Shown here in pieces: positions 13,588 to 19,904 of a stretch of 29,039 nucleotides of DNA. Under the pieces are notes generated by a model that did not search any database, had not been told where the DNA came from, and saw only the letters and a list, made by a program, of their open reading frames with translations. The first letter of the stretch is position 1; the number at the start of each line of letters is the position of its first letter. Location: positions 1-29,039 of the forward strand of contig CAYTCV010000018.1 in the NCBI GenBank assembly GCA_964436465.1. The letters run 5' to 3'. The DNA comes from RBG-13-66-14 sp964436465. GTDB lineage: Bacteria > RBG-13-66-14. A program made the position numbers and the translations under genes.

Positions 13588-14517
13588 GTGTACGTTTTCG
13601 GACCGGTGCCCAGCCGTCGCCTCGGGGTCTCCCTGGGGCTCGACGTCACGCCGCGCAAGACGTGCAGCCTGAACTGCGTCTACTGCCAGCTCGGCCCCAC
13701 CGCCCGGCCCACGGTGGAGCGCCGCCGCTTCTTCGACCCGGAGGCGTTTTTCACCGAGTTGCGGGAAAGGGCGCCGGAACTGCCCCGGATTGACTTCGCC
13801 ACCTTCTCCGGCTCCGGGGAGCCGACGCTCAACGCGGACTTGGGCAGCCTTATCGAGGGGACAAAGACGATTCTGAAGGCCCCGGTGGCCGTCATCACCA
13901 ACGGCACCCTGACCCCCGACCCGGCGGTGCGGGCGGACCTTTGCCGGGCCGACCTGCTCCTGCCGAGCCTGGACGCCGCGACGCAGGCGGTTTTCGAGCG
14001 CGTCAACCGGCCGGCGCCGGGCCTGGACATCGGGCGGATAATCGAAGGACTGAAGGCGCTGAAGCGCGCGTTTTCCGGAATCTTCAATTTGGAAATCCTC
14101 CTGGTGGCCGGGCTGAACGACGCCGAGGAGGAGCTGGGGCGCCTGCGCGCGGCGGTGAAACGAATCGGCCCCGACGCGGTCCACCTGAACACGGTGGTCC
14201 GGCCGCCGGCGGAAAGCTCCGCCCGGGCCGTCTCCGCGGACCGCCTGCTGGAAATTGCCGCGAGCTTCGAGCCCCCGGCCGTGGTCATCGCCGATTACGC
14301 CGGCCCCGTCACCCGCGCCCGGGCCCTGGACCTGGAGACCGAGATTTCCACGTACCTCCTGCGCCGGCCGGCGAGGGCCGCGGACCTGGCCGCCATGCTG
14401 GGACAGGACGAGCGGGCGGTGCAGGGCGCCCTCAAGGAGCTGGCCTCCCGGGGGCGGGTCCGGCTGCGGAACATGGACGGGGAGGCGTACTACACCCACA
14501 CGGAGGGCGAATCTTGA
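13588..14517 (+). CDS. Radical SAM protein with C-terminal winged-helix segment
   Basis: A 309-residue radical SAM protein. It opens with YVFGPVPSRRLGVSLGLD and the cluster motif C26-SLN-C30-VY-C33. SGSGEPTLN follows as the SAM-binding GGEP-like segment. This is the signature of the stand-alone family (COG0731-like, close to DUF-type 'radical SAM protein YfkAB/wyosine-related') whose reaction is unknown. The last 60 residues (ISTYLLRRPARAADLAAMLGQDERAVQGALKELASRGRVRL) form a winged-helix-like module, as in some homologues. I chose the GTG at 13588 with GAGGAG upstream; it places the family motif at the very start, although an ATG at 13541 is also open. The stop overlaps the next gene's TTG start. 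Confidence 0.85.
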   Translation: MYVFGPVPSRRLGVSLGLDVTPRKTCSLNCVYCQLGPTARPTVERRRFFDPEAFFTELRERAPELPRIDFATFSGSGEPTLNADLGSLIEGTKTILKAPVAVITNGTLTPDPAVRADLCRADLLLPSLDAATQAVFERVNRPAPGLDIGRIIEGLKALKRAFSGIFNLEILLVAGLNDAEEELGRLRAAVKRIGPDAVHLNTVVRPPAESSARAVSADRLLEIAASFEPPAVVIADYAGPVTRARALDLETEISTYLLRRPARAADLAAMLGQDERAVQGALKELASRGRVRLRNMDGEAYYTHTEGES

Positions 14518-15140
14518 GCTACGAGGACCTCCTGGAAATAGTCCGGGAGCGGCGCAGCGTCCGGGCCTTCAAGTCCGACCCGGTACCCCCCGAAGACGTC
14601 GACCGGATGCTCGAGGCGGCGCTGTGGGCCCCCTCGGGGAGCAACACCCAGCCCTGGCTCTTCACCGCGGTCACCGACCGGAACGTAACCGCCCGGGCGG
14701 CGGAGTGCGTCCGGCGGGAAGTCGAGCGCGTGGCCCTCGAAGCGCCCGGGTTCGCCGGGACGGGGAGCGGCCTGGCGCGCTGGGGCACCTTCTTCGAGGC
14801 GGCGCCGCTGGTTTTCTTCGTCGCCGGAAGGCGGGAGCAGTCCGCCTGGCGAAAGAGGCTGGCCGAGGTTTTTCCGGGGCATCCCGCCGCGGGGGAGAGC
14901 CTCTCCTGGCTCGTCGGTTGCGCCGCGGCAATCCAGAATCTCCTCCTCGCGGTTCACGCCCTGGGCTACGGCGCCTGCTGGATGGGCGCCCCCCTGGTGG
15001 CGCGGGCGCCGCTGGAACAGTTGCTGGAACTGCCCGAGGGGTATGAGCTGCTGGCGGTGGTTCCGGCGGGCCGTCCCGCCGAGGAGCCGTCCGCTCCTCC
15101 CCGCCGCCCGAGGGGTGAGACGGTCCGGCGGGTGGACTGA
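14514..15140 (+). CDS. Nitroreductase-family FMN oxidoreductase
   Basis: A 208-residue NAD(P)H-dependent flavin oxidoreductase of the nitroreductase family. The FMN-binding RRSVRAFK is at 13-20, APSGSNTQPW at 39-48, and a LLAVHALGYGACWMGAP segment carries the C-terminal FMN contacts. Substrates in this family range from nitroaromatics to quinones and flavins and cannot be deduced here. The start is TTG at 14514, overlapping the TGA of the radical SAM gene, with GGAGGG seven bases before it, so translation is coupled. The tail beyond about 190 is Pro/Arg-rich and probably disordered. The tight pairing with a radical SAM gene suggests joint action. Confidence 0.88.
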   Translation: MSYEDLLEIVRERRSVRAFKSDPVPPEDVDRMLEAALWAPSGSNTQPWLFTAVTDRNVTARAAECVRREVERVALEAPGFAGTGSGLARWGTFFEAAPLVFFVAGRREQSAWRKRLAEVFPGHPAAGESLSWLVGCAAAIQNLLLAVHALGYGACWMGAPLVARAPLEQLLELPEGYELLAVVPAGRPAEEPSAPPRRPRGETVRRVD

Positions 15141-15200
15141 GCGGACGTGAAATTTTTTTAAATAAACTGAATATCAATAGCTTTACCCCCCGATTTTTTC

Positions 15201-15229
15201 TTGACGGGGAAATCCAAACGGGATAGTAT
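15201..15229 (+). promoter_or_regulatory. Promoter of the ferredoxin gene
   Basis: TTGACG, a 17-base spacer and TAGTAT within an A+T-rich gap. The -35 matches five of six positions and the -10 four of six. Predicted start near 15236, leaving a leader of about 50 bases. Confidence 0.6.
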
Positions 15230-15287
15230 CCCCTACGGCTATTCGACACCCCCCCGGTAGGGAATAAGGCCATCGAAGGAGGAGTCC

Positions 15288-15458
15288 ATGGCGTATGTGA
15301 TTACCGACGAGTGCGTGGAGTGTGGGGCGTGTGTGCCCGAGTGCCCGGAAGAGGCCATCTCCGAGGGCGAGCCCTACGTAATCGACCCCGAGCTCTGCAC
15401 CGACTGCGGCACCTGTGCCGAGGTCTGCCCCACGGAGGCGATTATCCCCGGCGAGTAG
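15288..15458 (+). CDS. 2[4Fe-4S] ferredoxin
   Basis: A 56-residue clostridial-type ferredoxin, a low-potential electron carrier in the cytoplasm. Both cluster motifs are complete: C9-VE-C12-GA-C15-VPE-C19-P and C37-TD-C40-GT-C43-AEV-C47-P. The length is that of the classic 55-residue clostridial proteins. AAGGAGGAG precedes the ATG at an ideal distance, which together with a clear promoter suggests high expression. It is the obvious candidate electron partner of PorGDAB in this window and a possible donor for the radical SAM enzyme upstream. It is very acidic, with no basic residue, as usual for the family. Confidence 0.96.
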   Translation: MAYVITDECVECGACVPECPEEAISEGEPYVIDPELCTDCGTCAEVCPTEAIIPGE

Positions 15459-15484
15459 CCCGCACCGTTCCTGCCGAATAGCGA

Positions 15485-15598
15485 GTGGAATTCAAGGGGC
15501 CCGAGAGGGCCCCTTAATGTAAAAAAGTGGAGTTCAGGGGGCCCGAGAGGGCCCCTTAATGTAAAAAGTGGAATTCAGGGGGCCCGAGAGGGTCCCTT
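15485..15598 (+). repeat. Three tandem 41-42-base hairpin units
   Basis: Units start at 15485, 15527 and 15568. The first two contain AAGGGGCCC-GAGA-GGGCCCCTT or a one-base variant, a near-perfect 9-bp stem with a GNRA-type GAGA loop, followed by AATGTAAAAA. The third is diverged after GAGAGGG. They share GTGGAATTCA at the head. They follow the ferredoxin gene and precede the SRP RNA promoter. A similar GGGGCC-GAGA-GGCCCC hairpin, there with a real T run, terminates transcription at 17658-17680, so these may be duplicated terminators that lost the T run. Confidence 0.85.
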
Positions 15599-15645
15599 CG
15601 CCGTCCCCTGAATCCGGCTTTCTCGTTTTTGTGTGACGGGGTCTC

Positions 15646-15674
15646 TTGACAGACTGCAATATGGTGACTATTTT
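15646..15674 (+). promoter_or_regulatory. Promoter of the SRP RNA gene
   Basis: TTGACA (perfect), a 17-base spacer and TATTTT. The predicted start, about seven bases on, coincides with the 5' arm of the SRP RNA closing helix. Confidence 0.8.
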
Positions 15675-15680
15675 AGGCGC

Positions 15681-15996
15681 TCGGCCACTCTAGCCGGGGC
15701 GCTAGCGGTGCCCTCGCGGCTTCGGCCGTGCCAGCAATCCGCTATAGGCTGGGGCGAACGCCCGGCGAGGCGCAGGCGGACCGGTCACCGCGGTCGGGAC
15801 TGCGGCGTTGATGGCCCGGAACCCCGCATCCGGCAAAGGGTCGGGAGCTATTCCGACCGTCCCCGAACCCCGTCAGGCCCGGGAGGGAGCAGCGGTAAGG
15901 GTGCGCGGGAGTGCCGGGGACTCTCCGGCCCGGAGCCGTGGGACCGTCGGCGGAGCCGGCGGCGCGCGTCGGACCGGCGCCGGGTGGCCGTTTTTT
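15681..15996 (+). ncRNA. ffs: Signal recognition particle RNA, large bacterial type with Alu domain
   Basis: The RNA scaffold of the SRP that targets ribosomes to the membrane with Ffh. The S-domain signature GAACCCCGTCAGGCCCGGGA then GGGAGCAGCGGTAAG is at 15865-15899; it has the Ffh-binding symmetric loop and a GGGA tetraloop in place of the commoner GGAA. The 5' Alu-domain signature GCTAGCGGTGCCCT...CAATCCGCTATAGGCTGGG is at 15700-15755. The ends pair: CGGCCAC (15682-15688) with GTGGCCG (15984-15990), and six T residues follow as terminator. The length of about 316 bases is that of the Bacillus/Thermotoga-type large RNA rather than the 4.5S type. It has its own strong promoter. Confidence 0.95.
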
Positions 15997-16475
15997 AATC
16001 GGTTCTCCGCGGAATTTTTTGCAAGTCGGTTTCGTACCCGTTTTAGATTTCGCGCCGTGCCGACCCCGCCCGAGCGAATCGAATCGGCGGGGCGGGAGAT
16101 ACAAAAGACCGAGGCCTTCTGGTTAAACGACGACCCATGCCGACGACCGGGGGCGGTACGAATCGACGACCGTTCACGAAACGGGTCCGCCGAGCCTTTT
16201 GCGTGAGGGCCTTTTTTGTTTATTATGGCTGAATTGTCACTTACTGCTCAGCGTGTTTAGCTAATCGGCCTGTACTCGATTTTCCACCTATGCATAAAGC
16301 ACCATTTCCGCCAATGTGTCAATTTGATATGCTGAATAACAAACAAATCAGGTGTGCTATCCGGTAAACAGGCGTTATCACTGATAAAATACGATTTAAT
16401 TGTCATGTTTCCCGATTCATGCTAAATTTTAATCAGTTTGAATACTTACACCCGAAGCCAGCCGAAAGACGAGCC
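15997..16475. other. Intergenic segment: possible small RNA, then an A+T-rich pocket
   Basis: No convincing gene is seen. The first part, 16019-16217, is G+C-rich. It starts with a promoter-like TTGCAA / 17 bases / TTTAGA (16019-16047) and contains hairpins such as CCCCGCC/GGCGGGG near 16065-16093 and GACCGTT/AACGGGTC near 16166-16187. It ends in CCTTTTTTG at 16211-16218, so an unidentified structured small RNA is possible. From about 16220 to 16460 the composition changes abruptly: a hand count gives 67 G+C in 180 bases at 16261-16440. I see no repeats, attachment site or tRNA there. Confidence 0.4.
16400..16428 (+). promoter_or_regulatory. Promoter of the unrecognised two-gene unit
   Basis: TTGTCA, a 17-base spacer and TAAATT. 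An in-frame ATG at 16419 lies inside the spacer, which argues that translation begins further on, at 16476. Confidence 0.45.
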
Positions 16476-17309
16476 ATGCGTTTGCCCCTCGGAAAGACCC
16501 TTCAACCCAGCCTCCCGCCCCAGAACCAGACGCTGTTCCAGCTTCTGCGGGCCCTCACCGTGACCGGGTTCCGGGGCTACATTACGCAGCAGAACGACGG
16601 GACGAGTCACGCCGTTCTATGCCAGGCCGGAATCCCCGTCGCCACCGTATCCAAGACCGAATCCGGGGATAGGCTCTCGGGGCAGGAGGCGGCCCATCGG
16701 TTCTCCTCCGAACTCCTGTGGGACAGTTGCCGGTTCGTCGAGCTGAACCAGAAGTCCCTGGACACGGCCCGCGTCATTTGCCAGGCGGAATGCTACGCCT
16801 CCGGTCTGGAGCCAACCTCCGCCGAAATGAACCGCTTCTACTCCGACTGCATCTCCCAGGGTCACAACGGCCTGATTCAGCTCTACGACGATGTCCGGGA
16901 GTTCTACGTCCCCATCAGGCAGGGCCAAATCGTGGAGCGGCCCTCCGGCGCGGAGTACGATAACTTCCGCGCCCGGGGCGGCTACAAGGTGGACCTCTAC
17001 TGCTACAGCAACGGCCAGGTGGCTGACCGGCCGCTGTCGCTGGATAACTTCGTCTCCCCCCTGTGGCTGCGCAACTTCCTCGTCCATCAGCTCAACGCGA
17101 ACTTCAAGAAGTCCACCGAGCTGCTCCTCGAGGAGCTCGGGACCGCCGACATCGGCTTCGATAGCCTCGAGTACTGGCTCAAGCGCATCGGGGAATTCCT
17201 CGGGACGTTCGTCTGCTCGTCGAGGCAGTCGCGGGTTTTTCTCGAAAAGGTCCGGGCGCTGATGGAGGGCACCGAGGAGTACCAGTACATCAGCCGGATG
17301 AATCTTTAA
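16476..17309 (+). CDS. Unrecognised soluble protein, possibly duplicated DUF4388/PATAN-like fold
   Basis: A 277-residue protein with no signal peptide or membrane segment. I do not recognise the family. Residues about 20-59 (LFQLLRALTVTGFRGYITQQNDG...QAGIPVATV) and 113-153 (MNRFYSDCISQGHNGLIQLYDDVREFYVPIRQGQIVE) both follow the pattern of DUF4388/PATAN-type domains: helix, G-x-x-G-strand, then GxIV. This hints at an internal duplication; it is an inference by eye. The C-terminal 70 residues are helical. Two starts are open. I prefer ATG 16476, because the ATG at 16419 lies in a probable promoter spacer and the extra 19 residues are coded by A+T-rich DNA. It is followed 21 bases later by a small membrane protein, probably in one operon. 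Confidence 0.6.
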   Translation: MRLPLGKTLQPSLPPQNQTLFQLLRALTVTGFRGYITQQNDGTSHAVLCQAGIPVATVSKTESGDRLSGQEAAHRFSSELLWDSCRFVELNQKSLDTARVICQAECYASGLEPTSAEMNRFYSDCISQGHNGLIQLYDDVREFYVPIRQGQIVERPSGAEYDNFRARGGYKVDLYCYSNGQVADRPLSLDNFVSPLWLRNFLVHQLNANFKKSTELLLEELGTADIGFDSLEYWLKRIGEFLGTFVCSSRQSRVFLEKVRALMEGTEEYQYISRMNL

Positions 17310-17330
17310 GACCCATCTCGCGGAGGTGCC

Positions 17331-17642
17331 ATGAACATCGTGCTCTACGTCATGAGCGGCCTGGGAATCCTCCTGATGGCCTACGCCGTCTTCTCGTGCA
17401 TCCGGCTGTACCGAATCGCGCCCGGCGGCAAGGTCAAGAGTAACCTGGGCATTCTCCTCATCCTCGTCGTCGTCTTCCTCTTCGGCTACATCGCCGGCGC
17501 CGTGCTTCTGTTCAACATGGAGGCGAATTTCGTCAAGGACGCCATCGTGTTCGGCATCTTCGACCTGGGCGCGGTCTTCGTCATCGTGTCGCTCGGCCTC
17601 ATCCGCCGCATCCTCAACTATTTCGAGGGGCGCAAGGCCTGA
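17331..17642 (+). CDS. Small three-TM membrane protein, function unknown
   Basis: A 103-residue integral membrane protein with three hydrophobic segments (about 4-25, 40-62 and 70-92), short loops and a basic C-terminus (RRILNYFEGRKA). GGAGG precedes the ATG at a good distance. It lies 21 bases behind the unrecognised soluble protein and ahead of a strong terminator, so the two form a bicistronic unit. The soluble partner with possible PATAN-like halves could act as its cytoplasmic subunit, but nothing in the sequence names a substrate or signal. Confidence 0.75.
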   Translation: MNIVLYVMSGLGILLMAYAVFSCIRLYRIAPGGKVKSNLGILLILVVVFLFGYIAGAVLLFNMEANFVKDAIVFGIFDLGAVFVIVSLGLIRRILNYFEGRKA

Positions 17643-17657
17643 CGGTTACGCTACAAT

Positions 17658-17680
17658 GGGGGCCGAGAGGCCCCTTTTTT
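17658..17680 (+). terminator. Terminator directly abutting the sfsA start
   Basis: GGGGCC-GAGA-GGCCCC (17659-17674) followed by six T residues. The last T is immediately followed by the first ATG of sfsA, so sfsA would need readthrough, leaderless initiation or a start further in. Confidence 0.92.
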
Positions 17681-18431
17681 ATGGCGATGCGTTCCATTAT
17701 ATTATTTGAGTCCACCGAGGCGGCGGAGGTGGTCAAGCGGCACAACCGCTTCGTCGCAGGCGTCCGCCGTCCCGACGGCGCCGTGGAGGACGTCCACCTC
17801 CCCAACTCGGGCCGCCTGCCGGAGCTGATGACGCCGGGGCTCCCCTGCCGCCTCGTGCGCCACGGCGGGAAGCGCAAATACCCCAAGAGCCTCGTCGCCG
17901 TGTTCTACAACGGTGTCTGGGTCCTGGTGGACACGCACGCCACCAACGTCGTTGCCGGAAAACTGCTCCGTTCCAATCGGCTCCCGGGGCTGGACGGCTA
18001 CGCCGCGGTGCGGGGGGAGGCGGTTTTTCGGCCTCCGGGGCACATCGGCCCGGTGAAGGGGCTTCCCCGCTTCGATTTCCACCTCACCGGGCACCCGACG
18101 CGGCCGGAGATGTGGCTGGAGGTCAAGAGCGTCACCCTGGCCGTGGGCGGGACGGCGTTCTTCCCCGACGCGGTTACGACCCGCGGCGCCCGGCACGTGC
18201 GCGAATTGGGGAAGATTGCGGCCGGCGGCGGGCGGGCGGGGGTCCTGTTTCTGGTGCAGCGGGCCGACCCGGAAAAATTCGCCCCCAACGACGCCACCGA
18301 CCCGGCCTTCGGAATGGAGCTCCGCCGAGCGGTAAAGACAGGCTTGGAGGTCCACGTCCGGCGACTCGCCGTCGAGGTGGCCGATAAACCGCCGCACGCC
18401 CTGTCCGTCCGGTTGACCGGGAAGCTCCCCG
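17681..18431 (+). CDS. sfsA: DNA/RNA nuclease SfsA (3' end lost in an assembly gap)
   Basis: SfsA is a PD-(D/E)xK-type nuclease/DNA-binding protein first described as a sugar-fermentation stimulator. LPNSGRLPELMTPG (40-53), KRKYPKS (64-70), RFDFHL with D132, EVKSVTLA with E147 and K149, FFPDAVTTRGARHVREL and VLFLVQR are all family signatures; D132, E147 and K149 fit the catalytic triad. About 250 residues are visible and the family is usually 230-250, so only a few residues are hidden by the N run. ATG codons occur at 17681 and 17687. The terminator T run reaches position 17680, so no ribosome-binding site is present for either. Confidence 0.9.
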
Positions 18432-18531
18432 NNNNNNNNNNNNNNNNNNNNNNNNNNNNNNNNNNNNNNNNNNNNNNNNNNNNNNNNNNNNNNNNNNNNN
18501 NNNNNNNNNNNNNNNNNNNNNNNNNNNNNNN
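18432..18531. other. Assembly gap of exactly 100 N
   Basis: A run of exactly 100 undetermined bases, the conventional placeholder for a scaffold join of unknown length. It hides the end of sfsA and the region just downstream of serS, including any terminator. Distance and even adjacency across it are not certain. Confidence 0.98.
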
Positions 18532-18557
18532 ATTTATTGTCGACGTTCCGGGCGGCC

Positions 18558-19823
18558 TTAGCCCCCGAGGGCCTCTTTTCCCACGTAGCCCCGCAGCGGC
18601 TCGGGGATTGCAATGGACCCGTCGGCGCGCTGGTGCGTCTCGAAGATGGCGGGCAGCAAGCGGCTGGTGGCCACGGCGGAGCCGTTGAGCGTGTAGCAGA
18701 GCGCGCTTTTGCCCCCGGCGGGCCGGTAGCGGATGGCCCCGCGCCGCGCCTGGTAGTCCGTGCAGTTCGACACCGAGCTAACCTCCCACCACCGCTTCAT
18801 CCCCGGGCACCAGACCTCCACGTCCACCGTCACCGACGCCTGCTGGGCCATATCGCCGGTCACCAGCATCACCGTGCGCCAGCGCAGCCCGAGCTTTTCG
18901 GGGACGCCCTCGGCGATGGCAATCATCTCCCCAAAAATACCCTCGGCCTGCTCCGGGGTGGCGAAGGCCACCAGCTCCACCTTGTTGAACTGGTGGGTGC
19001 GGACGAGGCCGCGGGTGTCGCGCCCGTAGGTGCCGGCCTCGCGGCGGAAGTTGGCCGTGACCGCCGTGCAGCGCCGCGGTAGCTCCTCCTCGGCGAAGGT
19101 CTCGTCCCGGCCCAGGTTCACCAGCGTCACCTCGCTGGTGGGGATTAAATACAGGTCGTCGTCGGCCAGCTTGTACACGTCGCCCATGAACTTGGGGAGC
19201 TGGGAGCTGGTGTAGAGCGACTGGGCGTTGACGAGGTACGGGGGGAGGACCGGCTCGTAGCCGTGCTCCACGGCGTTGGCGAACATCCAGGTCAAGAGGG
19301 CCCATTCCAACAGGGCGGCCTCTTTTTTATACACGGCGAATCCGGCGCCGGAGAGCTTCGACGCCGCCTGGAAATCCAGCAGCCCCAGGCGTTCGGTGAG
19401 CTCCACGTGGTCCCGGGGCTCGAAGCCGAAGTCGGGCGACTCGCCGCCCGTGCGCAGCTCCTTCGCGTCCCCGGCGTCACGGGAGACCGGCACCCGCGGG
19501 TCGGGCAGGTTGGGCAGCCCCAGCAGCTCGTCGTCCAGCTCGGCCTTGAACTCCTTCTCCTGGACCTCCAGCCCCGCGAGCTCTTCCTTCAAGATACCCA
19601 TGCGCTCGACGGCCTCGGCGCACTTCTCGCCGGCTTTCTTGGCCCGGGCGATGGCCTCGCCGATTTCGTTGCGCTCGGCGCGGATTTCCTCGACGCGCTG
19701 CAGGACCTGGCGCCAGGCCGCGTCCAGCGCCAGGAGGCGTTCGAGGGAGATTTCCGGGTCGCGGGCCTTGAGGCGCTCCTCGGCCTCGTTGGGGCTGGTG
19801 CGCAGGTATTTGAGGTCCAGCAT
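18558..19823 (-). CDS. serS: Seryl-tRNA synthetase
   Basis: A class II aminoacyl-tRNA synthetase that charges tRNA-Ser (and tRNA-Sec). Residues 1-100 form the antiparallel coiled-coil arm (LERLLALDAAWRQVLQRVEEIRAERNEIGEAI...). The catalytic domain shows TSEVTL (229-234), motif 2 FRREAGTYGRDTRGLVRTHQFNKVE (259-283) and motif 3 GSAVATSRLLPAIFE (381-395). It is 421 residues long, the usual size, and complete. The ATG has GGAGAG upstream. It has its own extended -10 promoter and is separated by 81 bases from the HEAT-repeat gene upstream, although readthrough from that unit is possible. Confidence 0.97.
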   Translation of the reverse strand: MLDLKYLRTSPNEAEERLKARDPEISLERLLALDAAWRQVLQRVEEIRAERNEIGEAIARAKKAGEKCAEAVERMGILKEELAGLEVQEKEFKAELDDELLGLPNLPDPRVPVSRDAGDAKELRTGGESPDFGFEPRDHVELTERLGLLDFQAASKLSGAGFAVYKKEAALLEWALLTWMFANAVEHGYEPVLPPYLVNAQSLYTSSQLPKFMGDVYKLADDDLYLIPTSEVTLVNLGRDETFAEEELPRRCTAVTANFRREAGTYGRDTRGLVRTHQFNKVELVAFATPEQAEGIFGEMIAIAEGVPEKLGLRWRTVMLVTGDMAQQASVTVDVEVWCPGMKRWWEVSSVSNCTDYQARRGAIRYRPAGGKSALCYTLNGSAVATSRLLPAIFETHQRADGSIAIPEPLRGYVGKEALGG

Positions 19824-19866
19824 GGGGTCTCTCCGTCAGAAGAGGAGCGTCAAGCCGGTTTCGGGT

Positions 19867-19895
19867 ATGGTAGCAGAACCGCCCCCGGAGGCCAA
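19867..19895 (-). promoter_or_regulatory. Promoter of serS
   Basis: The minus strand reads TTGGCC, a 17-base spacer ending in TGC, then TACCAT. The extended -10 TGC-TACCAT is identical to that at 6028-6036. Confidence 0.5.
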
Positions 19896-19904
19896 GGCCG
19901 CGCT

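Noticed and set aside
15633..16206. Arg/Pro/Gly-rich open frames across the SRP RNA region
   Set aside because: They coincide with a structured RNA that has its own promoter, conserved S and Alu signatures and a terminator.
16019..16218. 6S RNA or tmRNA
   Set aside because: A short TTAAACGACGAC match to 6S RNA was noticed, but the 5' and 3' halves do not pair into the long 6S hairpin, and no tmRNA tag frame or tRNA-like end exists.
16220..16475. Integron attachment site, phage attachment site or tRNA in the A+T-rich pocket
   Set aside because: No GTTRRRY/RYYYAAC pair, no tRNA-like arms and no integrase gene were found.
18421..18560. Read-through fusion of sfsA into the region beyond the N run
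   Set aside because: The joined reading frame depends on the arbitrary 100-N length and cannot be trusted.
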